Source of the DNA: Kribbella antibiotica
GTDB taxonomy: Bacteria > Actinomycetota > Actinomycetes > Propionibacteriales > Kribbellaceae
Assembly (NCBI RefSeq): GCF_004349055.1
Contig: NZ_SMKX01000003.1
Coordinates: 1-64,000, forward strand
Direction: 5' to 3'
DNA: 64,000 nucleotides
Below the pieces are notes generated by a model, which saw nothing but the letters and a program-made list of their open reading frames with translations, was not told the origin of the DNA and searched no databases. The number at the start of each line of letters is the position of its first letter. The stretch's first letter is position 1. This document shows positions 26,789 through 35,915 of this stretch, one piece after another. Both the position numbers and the translations under genes were made by a program.

Positions 26789-27391
26789 GTGAAGCAGGCA
26801 GAGGGTGGGTTGCGGGAGCGGAAGAAGCTCCAGACCAGGGCGGCGCTGACCGAGGCCGCCCTGCGGCTGGCGCTGGAGAAGGGGCCGGACAACGTCACGG
26901 TCGACGAGATCGCCGAGGCGGCCGACGTCTCGGTGCGGACCTTCTTCAACTACTTCCCGCACAAGGAGCACGCGATCCTCGGGCGCAATCCTGCGCACCT
27001 GGAGCGCGCGCTGGAGCTGATCAGAACGGCGCCGGACGAGCAGTCGCCGCTGACCACGATGTGGATGATCGTGCACGACGTGCTGCAGGAACTCCTGAGT
27101 GAGGGATCGCTGACCCGTCGCGGCGAGCTGATCATGACCTCGCCGAGCCTGCTGTTCCATCTGATGCTCTCGAGCATGGATGACGAGCGGCAGCTGTCCG
27201 AGGCCCTGACCGAGCGGATCGGTGACCCGCTCCGCGCCAAGCTGATCGTCACCTCCGCCGGGACCGCCTGCCGGGTCGCGGTCGAGCTACACAAGACCAC
27301 CCCGGACTCCGCCCCCGGCGACCTCGTCGACGCCGCGTTCCAACTACTTGCTCAGGGCATCGATCCTGACTATCAGAAAGGCCAAGTATGA
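26789..27391 (+). CDS. TetR-family regulator of the adjacent MFS exporter
   Basis: This protein of about 200 residues has an N-terminal TetR HTH (NVTVDEIAEAADVSVRTFFN then YFPHKE, about residues 30-60) and an effector domain of the MftR-like type. GTG 26789 is chosen: a -10-like TACCCT lies just upstream, so the message may be leaderless. GTG 26762 is an alternative that would add nine residues. Its stop overlaps the MFS start as ATGA, the usual arrangement of a repressor with the efflux pump it controls. Confidence 0.9.
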   Translation: MKQAEGGLRERKKLQTRAALTEAALRLALEKGPDNVTVDEIAEAADVSVRTFFNYFPHKEHAILGRNPAHLERALELIRTAPDEQSPLTTMWMIVHDVLQELLSEGSLTRRGELIMTSPSLLFHLMLSSMDDERQLSEALTERIGDPLRAKLIVTSAGTACRVAVELHKTTPDSAPGDLVDAAFQLLAQGIDPDYQKGQV

Positions 27392-28941
27392 CGACCACCT
27401 CGGCCGAGGGGACCGGTTCCGTCGCGGCGCTCACGCCGCGGCAGACCGTGCAGGCCATTTCCGGTCTGATGATGGGGCTGTTCGTGGCGATCCTGGCCGG
27501 CACCGTGGTGTCGACCGCGCTGCCGCGAATCGTCCACGATCTGGGGGCGAGCCAGTCGTCGTACACCTGGGTCGTCACGCTCGAGCTGCTCGCGATGACG
27601 GCCACCGTGCCGCTGTGGGGCAAGCTCGCCGACCTCTACAACAACAAACTCCTGCTCCAGCTGTCACTGAGCTTCTTCGTGGTCGGCTCGCTCGTCGCCG
27701 GTTTCGCGCCGAACATCGAGGTCCTGCTGGGAAGTCGTGTGCTGCAGGGTCTGGGCGGCGGCGGTCTGACGGCGCTGGTCCAGATCGTGATGGCAGCGAT
27801 CATCCCGCCGCGTGAGCTCGGCCGGTACTCCGGAATCTTCGGTGCCGTGTTCGCGTCGGCGACCGTTGGTGGGCCGCTGCTCGGTGGCTTCCTGGTCGAC
27901 TCGCCACTCGGTTGGCGGGCGTGCTTCCTGATCGGCGTGCCGTTCGTGCTCGTCGCGATGTTCCTGCTGCAGCGCACCTTGCATCTACCGACAGTGCGTC
28001 GAGAAGCGAAGATCGACTGGTGGGGTGCGTTCCTCATCACGGCCGGCGTGAGCACCTTGCTGGTCTGGGTCACCTTTGCCGGCAAGCGCTTCGACTGGGT
28101 CTCCGGCTGGAGCTTCCTGATGGTCGGAGCCGCCGTACTGGCGCTGGTGATCGCCGTACTGGTCGAGCTTCGGCACCCGGAGCCGGTCATCCCGATGGAC
28201 CTCTTCCGCAACCGCACGGTCGCGCTGGCGATCGTGGCCAGCGCGCTGGTCGGCGTGGCCATGTTCGGTGGCTCAGTGTTCCTCGCGCAGTACTTCCAGA
28301 TCGCGCAGGGCTATTCACCGACCGCCGCCGGCCTGATGAGCCTGCCGCTGATCATCGGCATGATGGGCGCTTCCACCGTCGCCGGTGCCCTGATCACCAA
28401 GACCGGCAAGTGGAAGATCTACCTGGTCATCGGCGGCATCCTGCTCCCGATTGGGCTCGCCCTGTTCGGCACGATCCAGGCGGACACCTCGAAGTACATG
28501 CTGTGGGCGTTCATGCTCGTCCTCGGTATCGGCATCGGCCTGGTCATGCAGAACCTGGTCCTGGCCGCGCAGAACGACGTACCGGCTCGCGAGCTGGGCG
28601 CGGCCACCTCGGCCGTCAGCTTCTTCCGCAGCCTCGGCGGCACCATCGGCGTCAGCGTCCTCGGCGCCATCCTCGCCAACAAGGTCCTCGAAACCCTCAA
28701 CCCCGGCGGAGGTGCATCGGGCGGCGGCGCCGTACCGAACGTCGCCGAACTCCCCCCGGCTGTCCGCTCCGTAGTAGAAAACGCCTACGCCGGCGCCACC
28801 GCGGACCTCTTCATGATGTCCGTCCCCTTCGCCGTACTGGCCCTGGTGGCGGTCGTCTTCATCAAGGAGAAGCCCCTCCTCACCACCACCGGCGCCGAAC
28901 GCCGAGCGGACGAGGAAGCCGCAGGAAAACAAGACGCATAA
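27388..28941 (+). CDS. DHA2-family MFS drug exporter (14 TMS)
   Basis: This 517-residue protein of the EmrB/QacA type has about fourteen membrane helices. Helix 1 leads into the motif STALPRIVHDLGASQSSYTW (a DHA2 hallmark), and motif A is GKLADLYNNKLLLQ. Motif C is present as GAVFASATVGGPLLGGF. A glycine-rich extracytoplasmic loop (GGGASGGGA) lies before the last helix. It is co-transcribed with the TetR gene. The substrate is probably a lipophilic antibiotic or cation, judged from the family. Confidence 0.93.
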   Translation: MTTTSAEGTGSVAALTPRQTVQAISGLMMGLFVAILAGTVVSTALPRIVHDLGASQSSYTWVVTLELLAMTATVPLWGKLADLYNNKLLLQLSLSFFVVGSLVAGFAPNIEVLLGSRVLQGLGGGGLTALVQIVMAAIIPPRELGRYSGIFGAVFASATVGGPLLGGFLVDSPLGWRACFLIGVPFVLVAMFLLQRTLHLPTVRREAKIDWWGAFLITAGVSTLLVWVTFAGKRFDWVSGWSFLMVGAAVLALVIAVLVELRHPEPVIPMDLFRNRTVALAIVASALVGVAMFGGSVFLAQYFQIAQGYSPTAAGLMSLPLIIGMMGASTVAGALITKTGKWKIYLVIGGILLPIGLALFGTIQADTSKYMLWAFMLVLGIGIGLVMQNLVLAAQNDVPARELGAATSAVSFFRSLGGTIGVSVLGAILANKVLETLNPGGGASGGGAVPNVAELPPAVRSVVENAYAGATADLFMMSVPFAVLALVAVVFIKEKPLLTTTGAERRADEEAAGKQDA

Positions 28942-28968
28942 CCGTTCGAGGGGTGGGAGAGTTCTGCC

Positions 28969-29499
28969 ATGGCCGTCTACGACCGTGAAGCAGAGCGCTC
29001 CCACCCACTGGACTATTGCCTGGCAGTAGACGGTTTCGTGAAGTTGTTCTGGAGCCCGACCGTGCTGGCCAAGTCGGTTGCGTGGCTCGACGAACACGGC
29101 TACCGCATCGTGCGAGCACAAGCCTCGAACTGGCACATCGACTCGGACATGCACAACGAGCTCGCCGTCTTGCTCGACTTCCCCGAGTGGTACGGCGGCA
29201 ACCTCGATGCGCTGAACGATGCTCTGTTCAGCGTCTCCCTGGGCGACTTCGGGCTGGCGGAAGAGGATGCCGGGTTGGTCCTCGTCCTCGACGGCTTCGA
29301 CCAGTTCCTGCGGCGCAACAGCGATCTCGCCTGGGCACTGCTCGACATCTACGCGGCACGCGCCCTCCGCGCCGCCTTGACCGGCACCCGCATGCTCTGC
29401 CTGATCCAGTCCGACGACGCACACATCGATATCCCCGACATCGGAGCCCAGCCCATCCGCTGGAACGACGCCGAGTTCTTCGAAAAGAAGCGGCGATGA
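28969..29499 (+). CDS. barstar-family (ribonuclease inhibitor) protein
   Basis: This 176-residue protein contains a barstar domain (about residues 45-165), with the family signature FPEWYGGNLDALNDAL near 60 and a later helix DLAWALLDIYAARAL. Barstar binds and blocks barnase-like RNases in the cytoplasm. No barnase or RNase toxin gene lies nearby, so it is an orphan immunity or inhibitor gene. It starts 27 bases after the MFS gene and overlaps the next gene as ATGA. The N-terminal 40 residues are an extension of unknown role. Confidence 0.82.
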   Translation: MAVYDREAERSHPLDYCLAVDGFVKLFWSPTVLAKSVAWLDEHGYRIVRAQASNWHIDSDMHNELAVLLDFPEWYGGNLDALNDALFSVSLGDFGLAEEDAGLVLVLDGFDQFLRRNSDLAWALLDIYAARALRAALTGTRMLCLIQSDDAHIDIPDIGAQPIRWNDAEFFEKKRR

Positions 29500-30305
29500 C
29501 GGACGACGGTATTCACTGGCCCTTGCGTGCTGTGGTGACGGGGCCGTGTGACGAGGTCCAAGTGATGGATTCCACCTGGCAAGATGCGCCGGTTTGGCGG
29601 CCGGGCGACAAGTGGGTGGCGACGTACGCGCCCTGTCTTACCTACCCGGGCCCACCGCATCCAGGACTCCTGCTGAGAGTCGGTCTCGCCGCGGGCGACC
29701 ACCTCGAGCTGACGGTTGCCCGCGAGGAACCTGACGATGACCTGCGCTGTGTGTTCAGGAGCGAACTGACCAACGGTGGCGACGGCCTGGCCGTCTTCCC
29801 GGGCTTCGTGGACGACCTCGTACTGCCTCGGGGCACCTACCCGGTCAGCGTCTGGGTCGACGCCGACCAGCCGAACGCCGTACGGCGCTGTGTCATCGTC
29901 CTCGGTGACCAGGAGCCCTTCAGACTTGGCAGATCTATGCTCGTGTGGGTCGATGGGTGGCAGATGGAGTGCTGCGGTGAGCCGTTCACGGTGGGTTCAC
30001 GCGTGGAGTGGACTCTCTATGAGGTGTCGAGTCGGGACTGGCTGGACTCGGTGCTGGGTGAAGAGTTCGCGGAGGAAGTCACTCATGGCGAGGAGCATCA
30101 CGGTGGCGCGGCCGACGGCGCGCCGACAACTGTCGGTCTGGTGCGGCGGATCAGGGCTGTGGTCAGCAAGGTCGGGGTGGGTCAGCTCGGTGCCGGTGCC
30201 ACCCCGATTCCTGCGACTGGCAGGCTGGTCGATGTGACCGATGCCGACGGCCCGTACCAGGACCTCATTGGCTACCTCGTCGATCTTCGACCAACGGAGG
30301 AATAG
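29496..30305 (+). CDS. DUF6578-like hypothetical protein
   Basis: This 269-residue soluble protein has an N-terminal half (about residues 1-145) that looks beta-sandwich-like and is not recognised. The C-terminal half begins [16 protein letters not shown], which resembles DUF6578 proteins, and ends in a region with [20 protein letters not shown]. The pair of adjacent cysteines is a feature of that family as I recall it. It is translationally coupled to the barstar gene by an ATGA overlap, and the thiamine-binding-type gene follows after four bases. A functional link with barstar is possible but unproven. Confidence 0.7.
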   Translation: MTDDGIHWPLRAVVTGPCDEVQVMDSTWQDAPVWRPGDKWVATYAPCLTYPGPPHPGLLLRVGLAAGDHLELTVAREEPDDDLRCVFRSELTNGGDGLAVFPGFVDDLVLPRGTYPVSVWVDADQPNAVRRCVIVLGDQEPFRLGRSMLVWVDGWQMECCGEPFTVGSRVEWTLYEVSSRDWLDSVLGEEFAEEVTHGEEHHGGAADGAPTTVGLVRRIRAVVSKVGVGQLGAGATPIPATGRLVDVTDADGPYQDLIGYLVDLRPTEE

Positions 30306-30309
30306 AGCA

Positions 30310-30612
30310 ATGCTTGTTGCGTTTTCGGTTGCGCCGGCTGTTGCCACCAGCGAGGACGGGTCGGTGGCTGAGGCGGTGGCGGCGGCTGTTCGGGTAGTGC
30401 GGGAGTCGGGGCTGCCCAACCAGACTGACTCGATGTTCACCACGCTGGAAGGTGAATGGGATGAGGTGATGGCTGTCGTCAAGGCTGCGGTTGAGGTGGT
30501 GGCTGCTGTTTCGCCTCGGGTCAGTCTCGTGCTCAAGGCGGATATTCGGCCGGGGTACACAGGTCAGTTGACGGCCAAGGTGGAGCGGATCGAGCGGGCG
30601 CTCGCGGAGTAG
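30310..30612 (+). CDS. thiamine-binding (MTH1187/YqgV, DUF77) family protein
   Basis: This 100-residue protein has the small ferredoxin-like fold of the MTH1187 family: it opens [12 protein letters not shown], has the phrase [19 protein letters not shown] (about 34-52), and ends [20 protein letters not shown]. Members bind thiamine or related pyrimidines. It starts four bases after the DUF6578-like stop with GGAGG (30296-30300) as ribosome site, so it is the last gene of that run. A large hairpin follows at 30623. Confidence 0.85.
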   Translation: MLVAFSVAPAVATSEDGSVAEAVAAAVRVVRESGLPNQTDSMFTTLEGEWDEVMAVVKAAVEVVAAVSPRVSLVLKADIRPGYTGQLTAKVERIERALAE

Positions 30613-30622
30613 CCGCGGCGAC

Positions 30623-30684
30623 GCCGAGTGGAAGGACTGTGCTGCCGGATATCGATTACCGGCGGCACGGTTGTTCCACTCGGC
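30623..30684. terminator. large imperfect hairpin in convergent gap
   Basis: GCCGAGTGGAA at 30623-30633 pairs perfectly with TTCCACTCGGC at 30674-30684. After a small internal loop another twelve pairs (two or more G-U) continue inward around a ten-base loop. The structure sits eleven bases after the thiamine-binding gene stop and before the end of the convergent SDR gene. A bidirectional terminator is likely; a small mobile palindromic element is an alternative. Confidence 0.5.
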
Positions 30685-30898
30685 ATCGGCGGGGGGCTCT
30701 TGTCCCGGCGAGTGAACCCACCGGGCGGCTGGGGCGGTGATCGTTGCGGGCTTGGGGAGTCCTGCATGTCGATTCCGGTGCGAAAAGCTCCCCAGCCTGC
30801 GTTGATCCACCGTTGCGTCCGAGAACATGCCGACCAGGTCCTCGGATCCTTCGGACGTTGTGGTGGCGAATCAGGTATGGCAGCCAACGGACAGGTCC

Positions 30899-31639
30899 TC
30901 AGTGGGAAGCGTTGAGGATTTCCAGTACCTGGGCGTGGCGGTTTTCGCGTTCGGCGGCTCGGAGGAAGTGGACTCGGTCTACGAGGATCTCTTCGACGTC
31001 CGGGTGCTGCTGGAGGATGGCGATCGACTCGTCGGTGTATTCGTCCAGCGGCATGAAGGACGGGTCGGGGTTGGCGCCCATCAGGTTGGTTTGGACTGCC
31101 GGGGGGACCAGTTCGATGACCTGTACGGCGGTGTCCGCCAACTGCAGGCGGAGGCTTTGGGTGTAGCTGTGGATGGCGGCCTTGGTGGCGCTGTAGGTGG
31201 GAGTGAGGGCCAGGGGGACGAAGGCCAGGCCGGAGGAGACGGTCATGATCACCGGGTCGGTCTGCTCTTGCAGGTAGGGCAGGAAGGTGGTGATGGCGCG
31301 GATTGTGCCCAGGAGGTTGATGTCGATCGTCGCCTCGCTGGTGGCGAGGTGCGCCGGGTCCTGGAGGTTTTCGGGCTGCATGATGCCGGCCATGGTGATG
31401 AGGACGTTGACGTTGTGGCGGGCCGTCACGTCCGTGAAGGCGGCGGTGATCGAGGCCGGGTCGGCGACGTCGAGGACGATGCCTTCGATGCGGTCCTCGG
31501 CGGCGATCTGGTCGAGGAGCTCCTTGCGGCGGCCGCTGATGATGACGGTGTTGCCGAGGTCGCGGAAGCGGCGAGCGAGTTCGAGGCCGATCCCGGAGGT
31601 TCCGCCGGTCATGAAGATGGTATTTCCCGTTGTTTTCAT
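30899..31639 (-). CDS. short-chain dehydrogenase/reductase (DltE-like)
   Basis: This 246-residue cytoplasmic SDR has the cofactor motif MTGGTSGIGLELARRF, a catalytic Ser in VIMTVSSGLAFVPL and the YxxxK motif YSATKAAIHSYTQ. It resembles the DltE-like oxidoreductases often found beside XRE regulators. ATG 31639 directly precedes the first beta-strand. It is divergent from the XRE gene at 31739, with a perfect palindrome between them, suggesting that regulator represses it. Substrate is unknown. Confidence 0.9.
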   Translation of the reverse strand: MKTTGNTIFMTGGTSGIGLELARRFRDLGNTVIISGRRKELLDQIAAEDRIEGIVLDVADPASITAAFTDVTARHNVNVLITMAGIMQPENLQDPAHLATSEATIDINLLGTIRAITTFLPYLQEQTDPVIMTVSSGLAFVPLALTPTYSATKAAIHSYTQSLRLQLADTAVQVIELVPPAVQTNLMGANPDPSFMPLDEYTDESIAILQQHPDVEEILVDRVHFLRAAERENRHAQVLEILNASH

Positions 31640-31686
31640 GGCTCCAGCTTGAAAGCTGATGCCGTGGGCAACCAGGCTTGGTGGAA

Positions 31687-31707
31687 CCACTGCTCGGCAA
31701 GCAGTGG
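31687..31707. promoter_or_regulatory. 8-5-8 palindrome between SDR and XRE genes
   Basis: CCACTGCT at 31687-31694 and AGCAGTGG at 31700-31707 are perfect inverted repeats. The site is 48 bases from the SDR start and 32 from the XRE start. It is a good candidate for the operator through which the XRE protein controls both genes. Confidence 0.55.
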
Positions 31708-31738
31708 CTAACTTCGCTCCGACGGGGACACTGGAGTC

Positions 31739-32605
31739 ATGGAGTACGCCGAGCTGTCCGATTTCCTCCGCAAACGCCGCGAGGCGCTGCAGCCTGAGGA
31801 TGTCGGCATGCCCCGCGGCCGACGACGCCGTACGCCGGGGTTGCGCCGCGAGGAGGTCGCCGTACTGGCGTCGATGTCGACCGACTACTACAGCCGGCTC
31901 GAAGGCGGCAGGGGACCGCAGCCGTCGGTGGAGATGCTCGGTGCGATCGCGCGGGCGTTGCGGCTGACGTTGGAGGAGCGGGATTATCTGTTCGTGCTCG
32001 CGGGGCACGGGACGCCGCCGCGGACGACGCGAGCGCGTCATGTCGATCCGGGGATGCTGCGGATCATGGACCGGCTGCAGGACACCCCGGCGCTGTTGCT
32101 GAACCGGTGGGGTGAGGCGGTCGCGCAGACGCCGGCCCATGTCGCGTTGGCCGGTGAGCTGACGAGCTTCGAAGGGATGGAACGCAGCGAGCACTACCGC
32201 TGGTTCACGGACCCGGAGTCCCGGATCCTCTATCGCGAGGACGAGGTGGACCGGCACAGCCGGCTGCTGGTTTCGATGCTGCGGATGACCGCCACCACCG
32301 ACGGCCCGAAGTCGTACGCCGCCTCGATCGTGGCCGCGTTGCAGAAGGCCAGTCCGGAGTTCGTGGCGATCTGGGAGCGGCACGAGGTGATTCCGGCGCA
32401 CAGCCGCACCAAGCATTTCCGGCACCATGCGGTCGGTGAGCTCGACCTGTACTGCGAGCTGATCAACAACGCCGACCAGCAGCAGCTCCTGGTGGTTTTC
32501 ACCGCGGAGCCGGGCAGTGAGAGCGCGGAGAAGTTGCGGCTGCTGAGTGTTTTGGGAAGTCAGTCGATGAGCTCTGGACAGGACTTTCGTAGGGAGTTAA
32601 TTTAA
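31739..32605 (+). CDS. XRE-family regulator with MmyB-like ligand domain
   Basis: This 288-residue regulator has an N-terminal helix-turn-helix (about residues 8-80) with the signature RRTPGLRREEVAVLASMSTD and YYSRLEGGRGPQPS. A C-terminal MmyB-like (PAS-like) ligand-binding domain follows, with LLNRWGEAVAQTPAHVAL near 120. Proteins of this kind commonly control an adjacent divergent SDR, as here. It has a perfect palindrome upstream. No membrane segment is present. Confidence 0.92.
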   Translation: MEYAELSDFLRKRREALQPEDVGMPRGRRRRTPGLRREEVAVLASMSTDYYSRLEGGRGPQPSVEMLGAIARALRLTLEERDYLFVLAGHGTPPRTTRARHVDPGMLRIMDRLQDTPALLLNRWGEAVAQTPAHVALAGELTSFEGMERSEHYRWFTDPESRILYREDEVDRHSRLLVSMLRMTATTDGPKSYAASIVAALQKASPEFVAIWERHEVIPAHSRTKHFRHHAVGELDLYCELINNADQQQLLVVFTAEPGSESAEKLRLLSVLGSQSMSSGQDFRRELI

Positions 32606-32659
32606 GCCCTGGATCCTGGAATGCCCATTCCGGATCGACTCCCCGGAAAGGACCGCCCC

Positions 32660-33937
32660 ATGCCTTCCGATCGCTTCCGCCTGCCCGCTTTCGTCCTCGC
32701 CCTGCTCCTACTGGTGGCCGGACTGACCAGTACGGCGACGGCTCAAGTTCAAGCGACCTTCAACGTGCTGGCCTTCTACGACGGCAATACCCAGGACGCG
32801 GCGCACAACGACTGGGTGAAAGAGGCCAACCAGCGGTTCCCGCAGTTCGGCGCGCAGAACGGTTTCACCTACACCGCGACCAACGACTGGAACCGGCTGA
32901 ACAATCTGCAAGCCTCGCAGTACCAGGTGGTGATGTTCCTGGACAACCGGCCGTGGGCCTCGTCGCAGATGACGGGGTTCCAGCGCTACATGGAGAACGG
33001 CGGCGCCTTCTACGGCTTCCATGTGAGCAACTACAACGACTCCAGCCAGGGCTGGCCGTGGTTCAACAACACGCTGCTCGGCACCGGCCGGTTCAACTCG
33101 AACACCTGGCTGCCGTCCGCGGTCACCGCGCGGACCGAGAACCGCTCGCACCCGTCACTGGTGAACACGGGAGCGACGTTCCGGACGTCGGTCAGTGAGT
33201 GGTACAGCTGGCAGAACGACCTGCGGCAGAACCCGAACATCCAGGTCCTCGCCTCGATCGACCCGTCGAGCTTCCCGGTCGGCAGCCAGCAGGGCAACAT
33301 CTGGACGTCGGGCTACTACCCGATCGCGTGGACCAACAAGAACTTCAAGGTCATCTACGCGAACTGGGGCCACAACGGGATGAACTACCAGACCAACACC
33401 CGGACCTCGTCGACGTTCGACAGCGCGGCCCAGAACCAGTTCATGATGGACTCGCTGAAGTGGCTCGGTGGCGGTGGCGGGACGGTGCCGCCGGTCGAGC
33501 AGCCGGAGCCCGGCACCTGGTACTCGGTCGCGAACAAGGCCAACGGAAAGTGCGTCGACGCCCGCGCCGCAGCATCCGCCAACGGCACGGTCATCCAGCA
33601 GTACAGCTGCAACGCGACGACGGCGCAGAACTTCCAGTTCCAGCCGACCTCGGACGGCTTCACCCGGGTGAACTACCGCAATGACGCCACGAAGGTGATC
33701 GACGTGGCCAATGTCGCGACCACCGACAACGCCCCGCTGCATCTGTGGACGTACGGCGGCGGCACCAACCAGCAGTGGCAGGCAGTCTCCGAAGGCGGCG
33801 GCTATTTCCACTTCGCCGTCCGGCATACCGGCAAGTGCCTGACCGTCCCCGGTGGCTCGACTGCTGACCAGACCCAGTTGGTCCAGTCCGCCTGCAATGG
33901 CGGCACGGCGCAGTCCTTCAAGCTGACGGCAGCCTGA
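32660..33937 (+). CDS. secreted ThuA-like protein with ricin-type lectin domain
   Basis: This protein of about 425 residues has a Sec signal (residues 1-30, LPAFVLALLLLVAGLTSTAT). A ThuA-like glutamine-amidotransferase-fold domain follows (about 35-270, with VVMFLDNRPWASSQ and GGAFYGFHVSNYND). A short Pro/Gly linker leads to a ricin B-type carbohydrate-binding domain (about 290-425) with repeated Q-x-W-type motifs. ThuA-like domains act on sugars or as heme/iron-binding modules; the exact role here is unknown. ATG 32660 follows a GGAAAGGA ribosome site. Confidence 0.88.
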   Translation: MPSDRFRLPAFVLALLLLVAGLTSTATAQVQATFNVLAFYDGNTQDAAHNDWVKEANQRFPQFGAQNGFTYTATNDWNRLNNLQASQYQVVMFLDNRPWASSQMTGFQRYMENGGAFYGFHVSNYNDSSQGWPWFNNTLLGTGRFNSNTWLPSAVTARTENRSHPSLVNTGATFRTSVSEWYSWQNDLRQNPNIQVLASIDPSSFPVGSQQGNIWTSGYYPIAWTNKNFKVIYANWGHNGMNYQTNTRTSSTFDSAAQNQFMMDSLKWLGGGGGTVPPVEQPEPGTWYSVANKANGKCVDARAAASANGTVIQQYSCNATTAQNFQFQPTSDGFTRVNYRNDATKVIDVANVATTDNAPLHLWTYGGGTNQQWQAVSEGGGYFHFAVRHTGKCLTVPGGSTADQTQLVQSACNGGTAQSFKLTAA

Positions 33938-33958
33938 TCCTCGCCTAAGGTGCGGCCC

Positions 33959-35047
33959 ATGAGAATCCTGCGTGTGGCCGCACTTGCGGCAGGAGGTCTG
34001 CTGGTGATGGGTCAGCTCACACCGGCTCAGGCGACTGGCGGAGCGTCGTACCGGTGGGAAGTGACGCCGACGGGAAGTACGGCGCAGTTCCGCGGGTTGT
34101 CGGCGGTCAGCAAGGATGTCGCCTGGCTCGGTGGTAGCGCGGGCCAGGTGCTGCGCACTGTCGACGGTGGCAAGCACTGGCAGAACGTCAGCCCGCCCGG
34201 TGCGGAGACTGTGCAGTTCCGCGATGTGCAGGCGTTCGACGCGCAGCGCGCGGTGATCCTGTCGATCGGGCCGGGGACGGACTCCCGGATCTACCGGACC
34301 GTGAACGGCGGCAAGAACTGGACCGAGACGTTCCGCAATCCCGATGAGAAGGCGTTCTACGACTGCATCGCCTTCAATGCGGGCGGCAACGGGCTGGCCC
34401 TGAGCGACCCGGTGGACGGCAAGTTCCGGATCGCGGCCACGAGCGACGGCGGCAAGTCGTGGAAGGTCCAGCCGAACGCCGGGATGCCGGCCGCGCTGCC
34501 CGGTGAGTTCGCGTTCGCCGCGAGCGGCACGTGCCTGGTCGCCGGACCTGCCCGTACGGCGTGGTTCGCGACCGGCGGCGGTGATCGGCCGCGCGTGTTC
34601 CGCACGTTCGACGGCGGCCGGCACTGGACGGCGTCCGATTCGCCGATGGCCAGTGGTGAGGCGGCCGGCATCTTCAGCCTCGCCTTCCGCGGTTCGCTGT
34701 TCGGCGTGGCTGTCGGCGGCGACTTCCTGAAGCCGACGGAGGCCGTCAAGGCCGCCTCGGTCACGCACGACGGCGGCCGCACCTGGAAGCTGGTGCCGGC
34801 CGACAAGGCACCGAAGGGCTACCGGAGCGGATCGACGTTCCTGCCCCCGTCGGTCTCCCGGTCGCTGACCACGGTGATCGCGGTCGGCCCGTCCGGCAGT
34901 GATGTCAGCCGCGACGGCGGGCGGAGCTGGAAGCAGTTCTCGGACGGCAACTTCGACAGCGTCGAGTGCGGCGGGTACGGCGTACAGGCGGGGTGCTGGG
35001 CATCCGGCGCCAAGGGCGCGGTCGCACGGCTGGTCGTCGGCCGATGA
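33959..35047 (+). CDS. secreted beta-propeller (BNR/YCF48-like) protein
   Basis: This protein of about 362 residues has an N-terminal signal peptide (ILRVAALAAGGLLVMGQL, ending after AQA). A beta-propeller follows, built of repeats with the BNR/YCF48 consensus: LRTVDGGKHWQN, YRTVNGGKNWTE, ATSDGGKSWK, FRTFDGGRHWTA, VTHDGGRTWK and VSRDGGRSWK. Six such units are easily counted. It is often annotated as an oxidoreductase but no catalytic site is visible; sugar or surface binding is more likely. GTG 33950 is an alternative start. Its stop overlaps the next gene as ATGA. Confidence 0.85.
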   Translation: MRILRVAALAAGGLLVMGQLTPAQATGGASYRWEVTPTGSTAQFRGLSAVSKDVAWLGGSAGQVLRTVDGGKHWQNVSPPGAETVQFRDVQAFDAQRAVILSIGPGTDSRIYRTVNGGKNWTETFRNPDEKAFYDCIAFNAGGNGLALSDPVDGKFRIAATSDGGKSWKVQPNAGMPAALPGEFAFAASGTCLVAGPARTAWFATGGGDRPRVFRTFDGGRHWTASDSPMASGEAAGIFSLAFRGSLFGVAVGGDFLKPTEAVKAASVTHDGGRTWKLVPADKAPKGYRSGSTFLPPSVSRSLTTVIAVGPSGSDVSRDGGRSWKQFSDGNFDSVECGGYGVQAGCWASGAKGAVARLVVGR

Positions 35048-35862
35048 AGCGCGGACTCGTCGTACTGGTCGCGTTGCTGATGACTGTTCCGGCGGTGGCT
35101 GCTGCGGTACCCGAGCGGGGCCGGAACGTGACGGTGATGAGCTACAACATCCACCATGGGGCGGGCGTCGACGGCGTCCTCGATCTCGAGCGGATCGCCG
35201 TACTGATCGAGCAGAACGGCGCGGACGTCGTCGGGCTGCAGGAGGTCGACCGGCACTGGAGCGAGCGCAGCAACTGGGTCGACCAGCCGGCCTGGTTCGC
35301 CAAGCGGTTGAAGATGCACTACGCGTACGCCGCGAATCTCGACCTGCCGCCGGTCAAGCCGGGGGAGCCGCGCCGCCAGTACGGTACGGCGATCCTGTCG
35401 AAGTACCCGATCAAGGATTTCCAGAACACGCTGCTGCCGCTCTACCCGACCGGTGAGCAGCGGGGACTGGCCGTTGCCACGATCAAGGTCCGGGGCGCGG
35501 AGTTGCGGTTCGCGAATACGCATCTGACCAGCAACAACAATGCCGAGCGGCTCGAGCAGGCGCGGAAGGTTGTTGAGCTGTTAGGACTGTCTCGACCTGA
35601 TCAGGTGCGCAAGGCAACATTGTTGGTCGGTGACTTGAATGCGCGACCGGATGCGCCGGAGATCAAGACGCTGACCGGGGTGCTGAACGACACCTGGGTG
35701 GAGGTCGGTGAGGGGCCCGGCTACACGATCGAGGCGAGCAATCCGACGGCCCGGATCGACTACCAGCTGCACAGTTCGCAGTTGGAGCCGCTGAAAGCTG
35801 CAGTCCCTGTGACCTTGGCGTCCGACCACCTGCCGGTCGTTGCCTCGTTCACCCTTCGCTGA
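35044..35862 (+). CDS. secreted endonuclease/exonuclease/phosphatase-family protein
   Basis: This 272-residue protein begins with a signal peptide (GLVVLVALLMTVPAVAAA). It has the EEP fold: TVMSYNIHHG, DVVGLQEVDRHW (metal-binding Glu), LRFANTHLTSNN, LLVGDLNARPD and the terminal VTLASDHLPVVASF (catalytic His). Such secreted enzymes may be nucleases, sphingomyelinases or inositol-phosphatases; no motif here decides between them. The ATGA overlap couples it to the propeller gene, and a strong terminator follows. Confidence 0.9.
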   Translation: MKRGLVVLVALLMTVPAVAAAVPERGRNVTVMSYNIHHGAGVDGVLDLERIAVLIEQNGADVVGLQEVDRHWSERSNWVDQPAWFAKRLKMHYAYAANLDLPPVKPGEPRRQYGTAILSKYPIKDFQNTLLPLYPTGEQRGLAVATIKVRGAELRFANTHLTSNNNAERLEQARKVVELLGLSRPDQVRKATLLVGDLNARPDAPEIKTLTGVLNDTWVEVGEGPGYTIEASNPTARIDYQLHSSQLEPLKAAVPVTLASDHLPVVASFTLR

Positions 35863-35880
35863 CCGTCCCTCAGCGCTCAA

Positions 35881-35915
35881 ACACCCGCTCGACTTCGGTC
35901 GGGCGGGTGTTTTTG
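35881..35915 (+). terminator. intrinsic terminator with UUCG tetraloop and T-run
   Basis: ACACCCGC at 35881-35888 pairs with GCGGGTGT at 35903-35910. The inner CGAC/GTCG pairs close a TTCG tetraloop, and TTTTT follows directly. This is a canonical Rho-independent terminator, 18 bases after the phosphatase-family gene, ending the three-gene secreted-protein run. Confidence 0.93.

Noticed and set aside
30628..30915. A 95-codon plus-strand frame starting inside the large hairpin at 30623
   Set aside because: It overlaps the end of the convergent SDR gene, starts within a terminator-like stem and encodes a low-complexity Gly/Cys/Arg peptide without family features.
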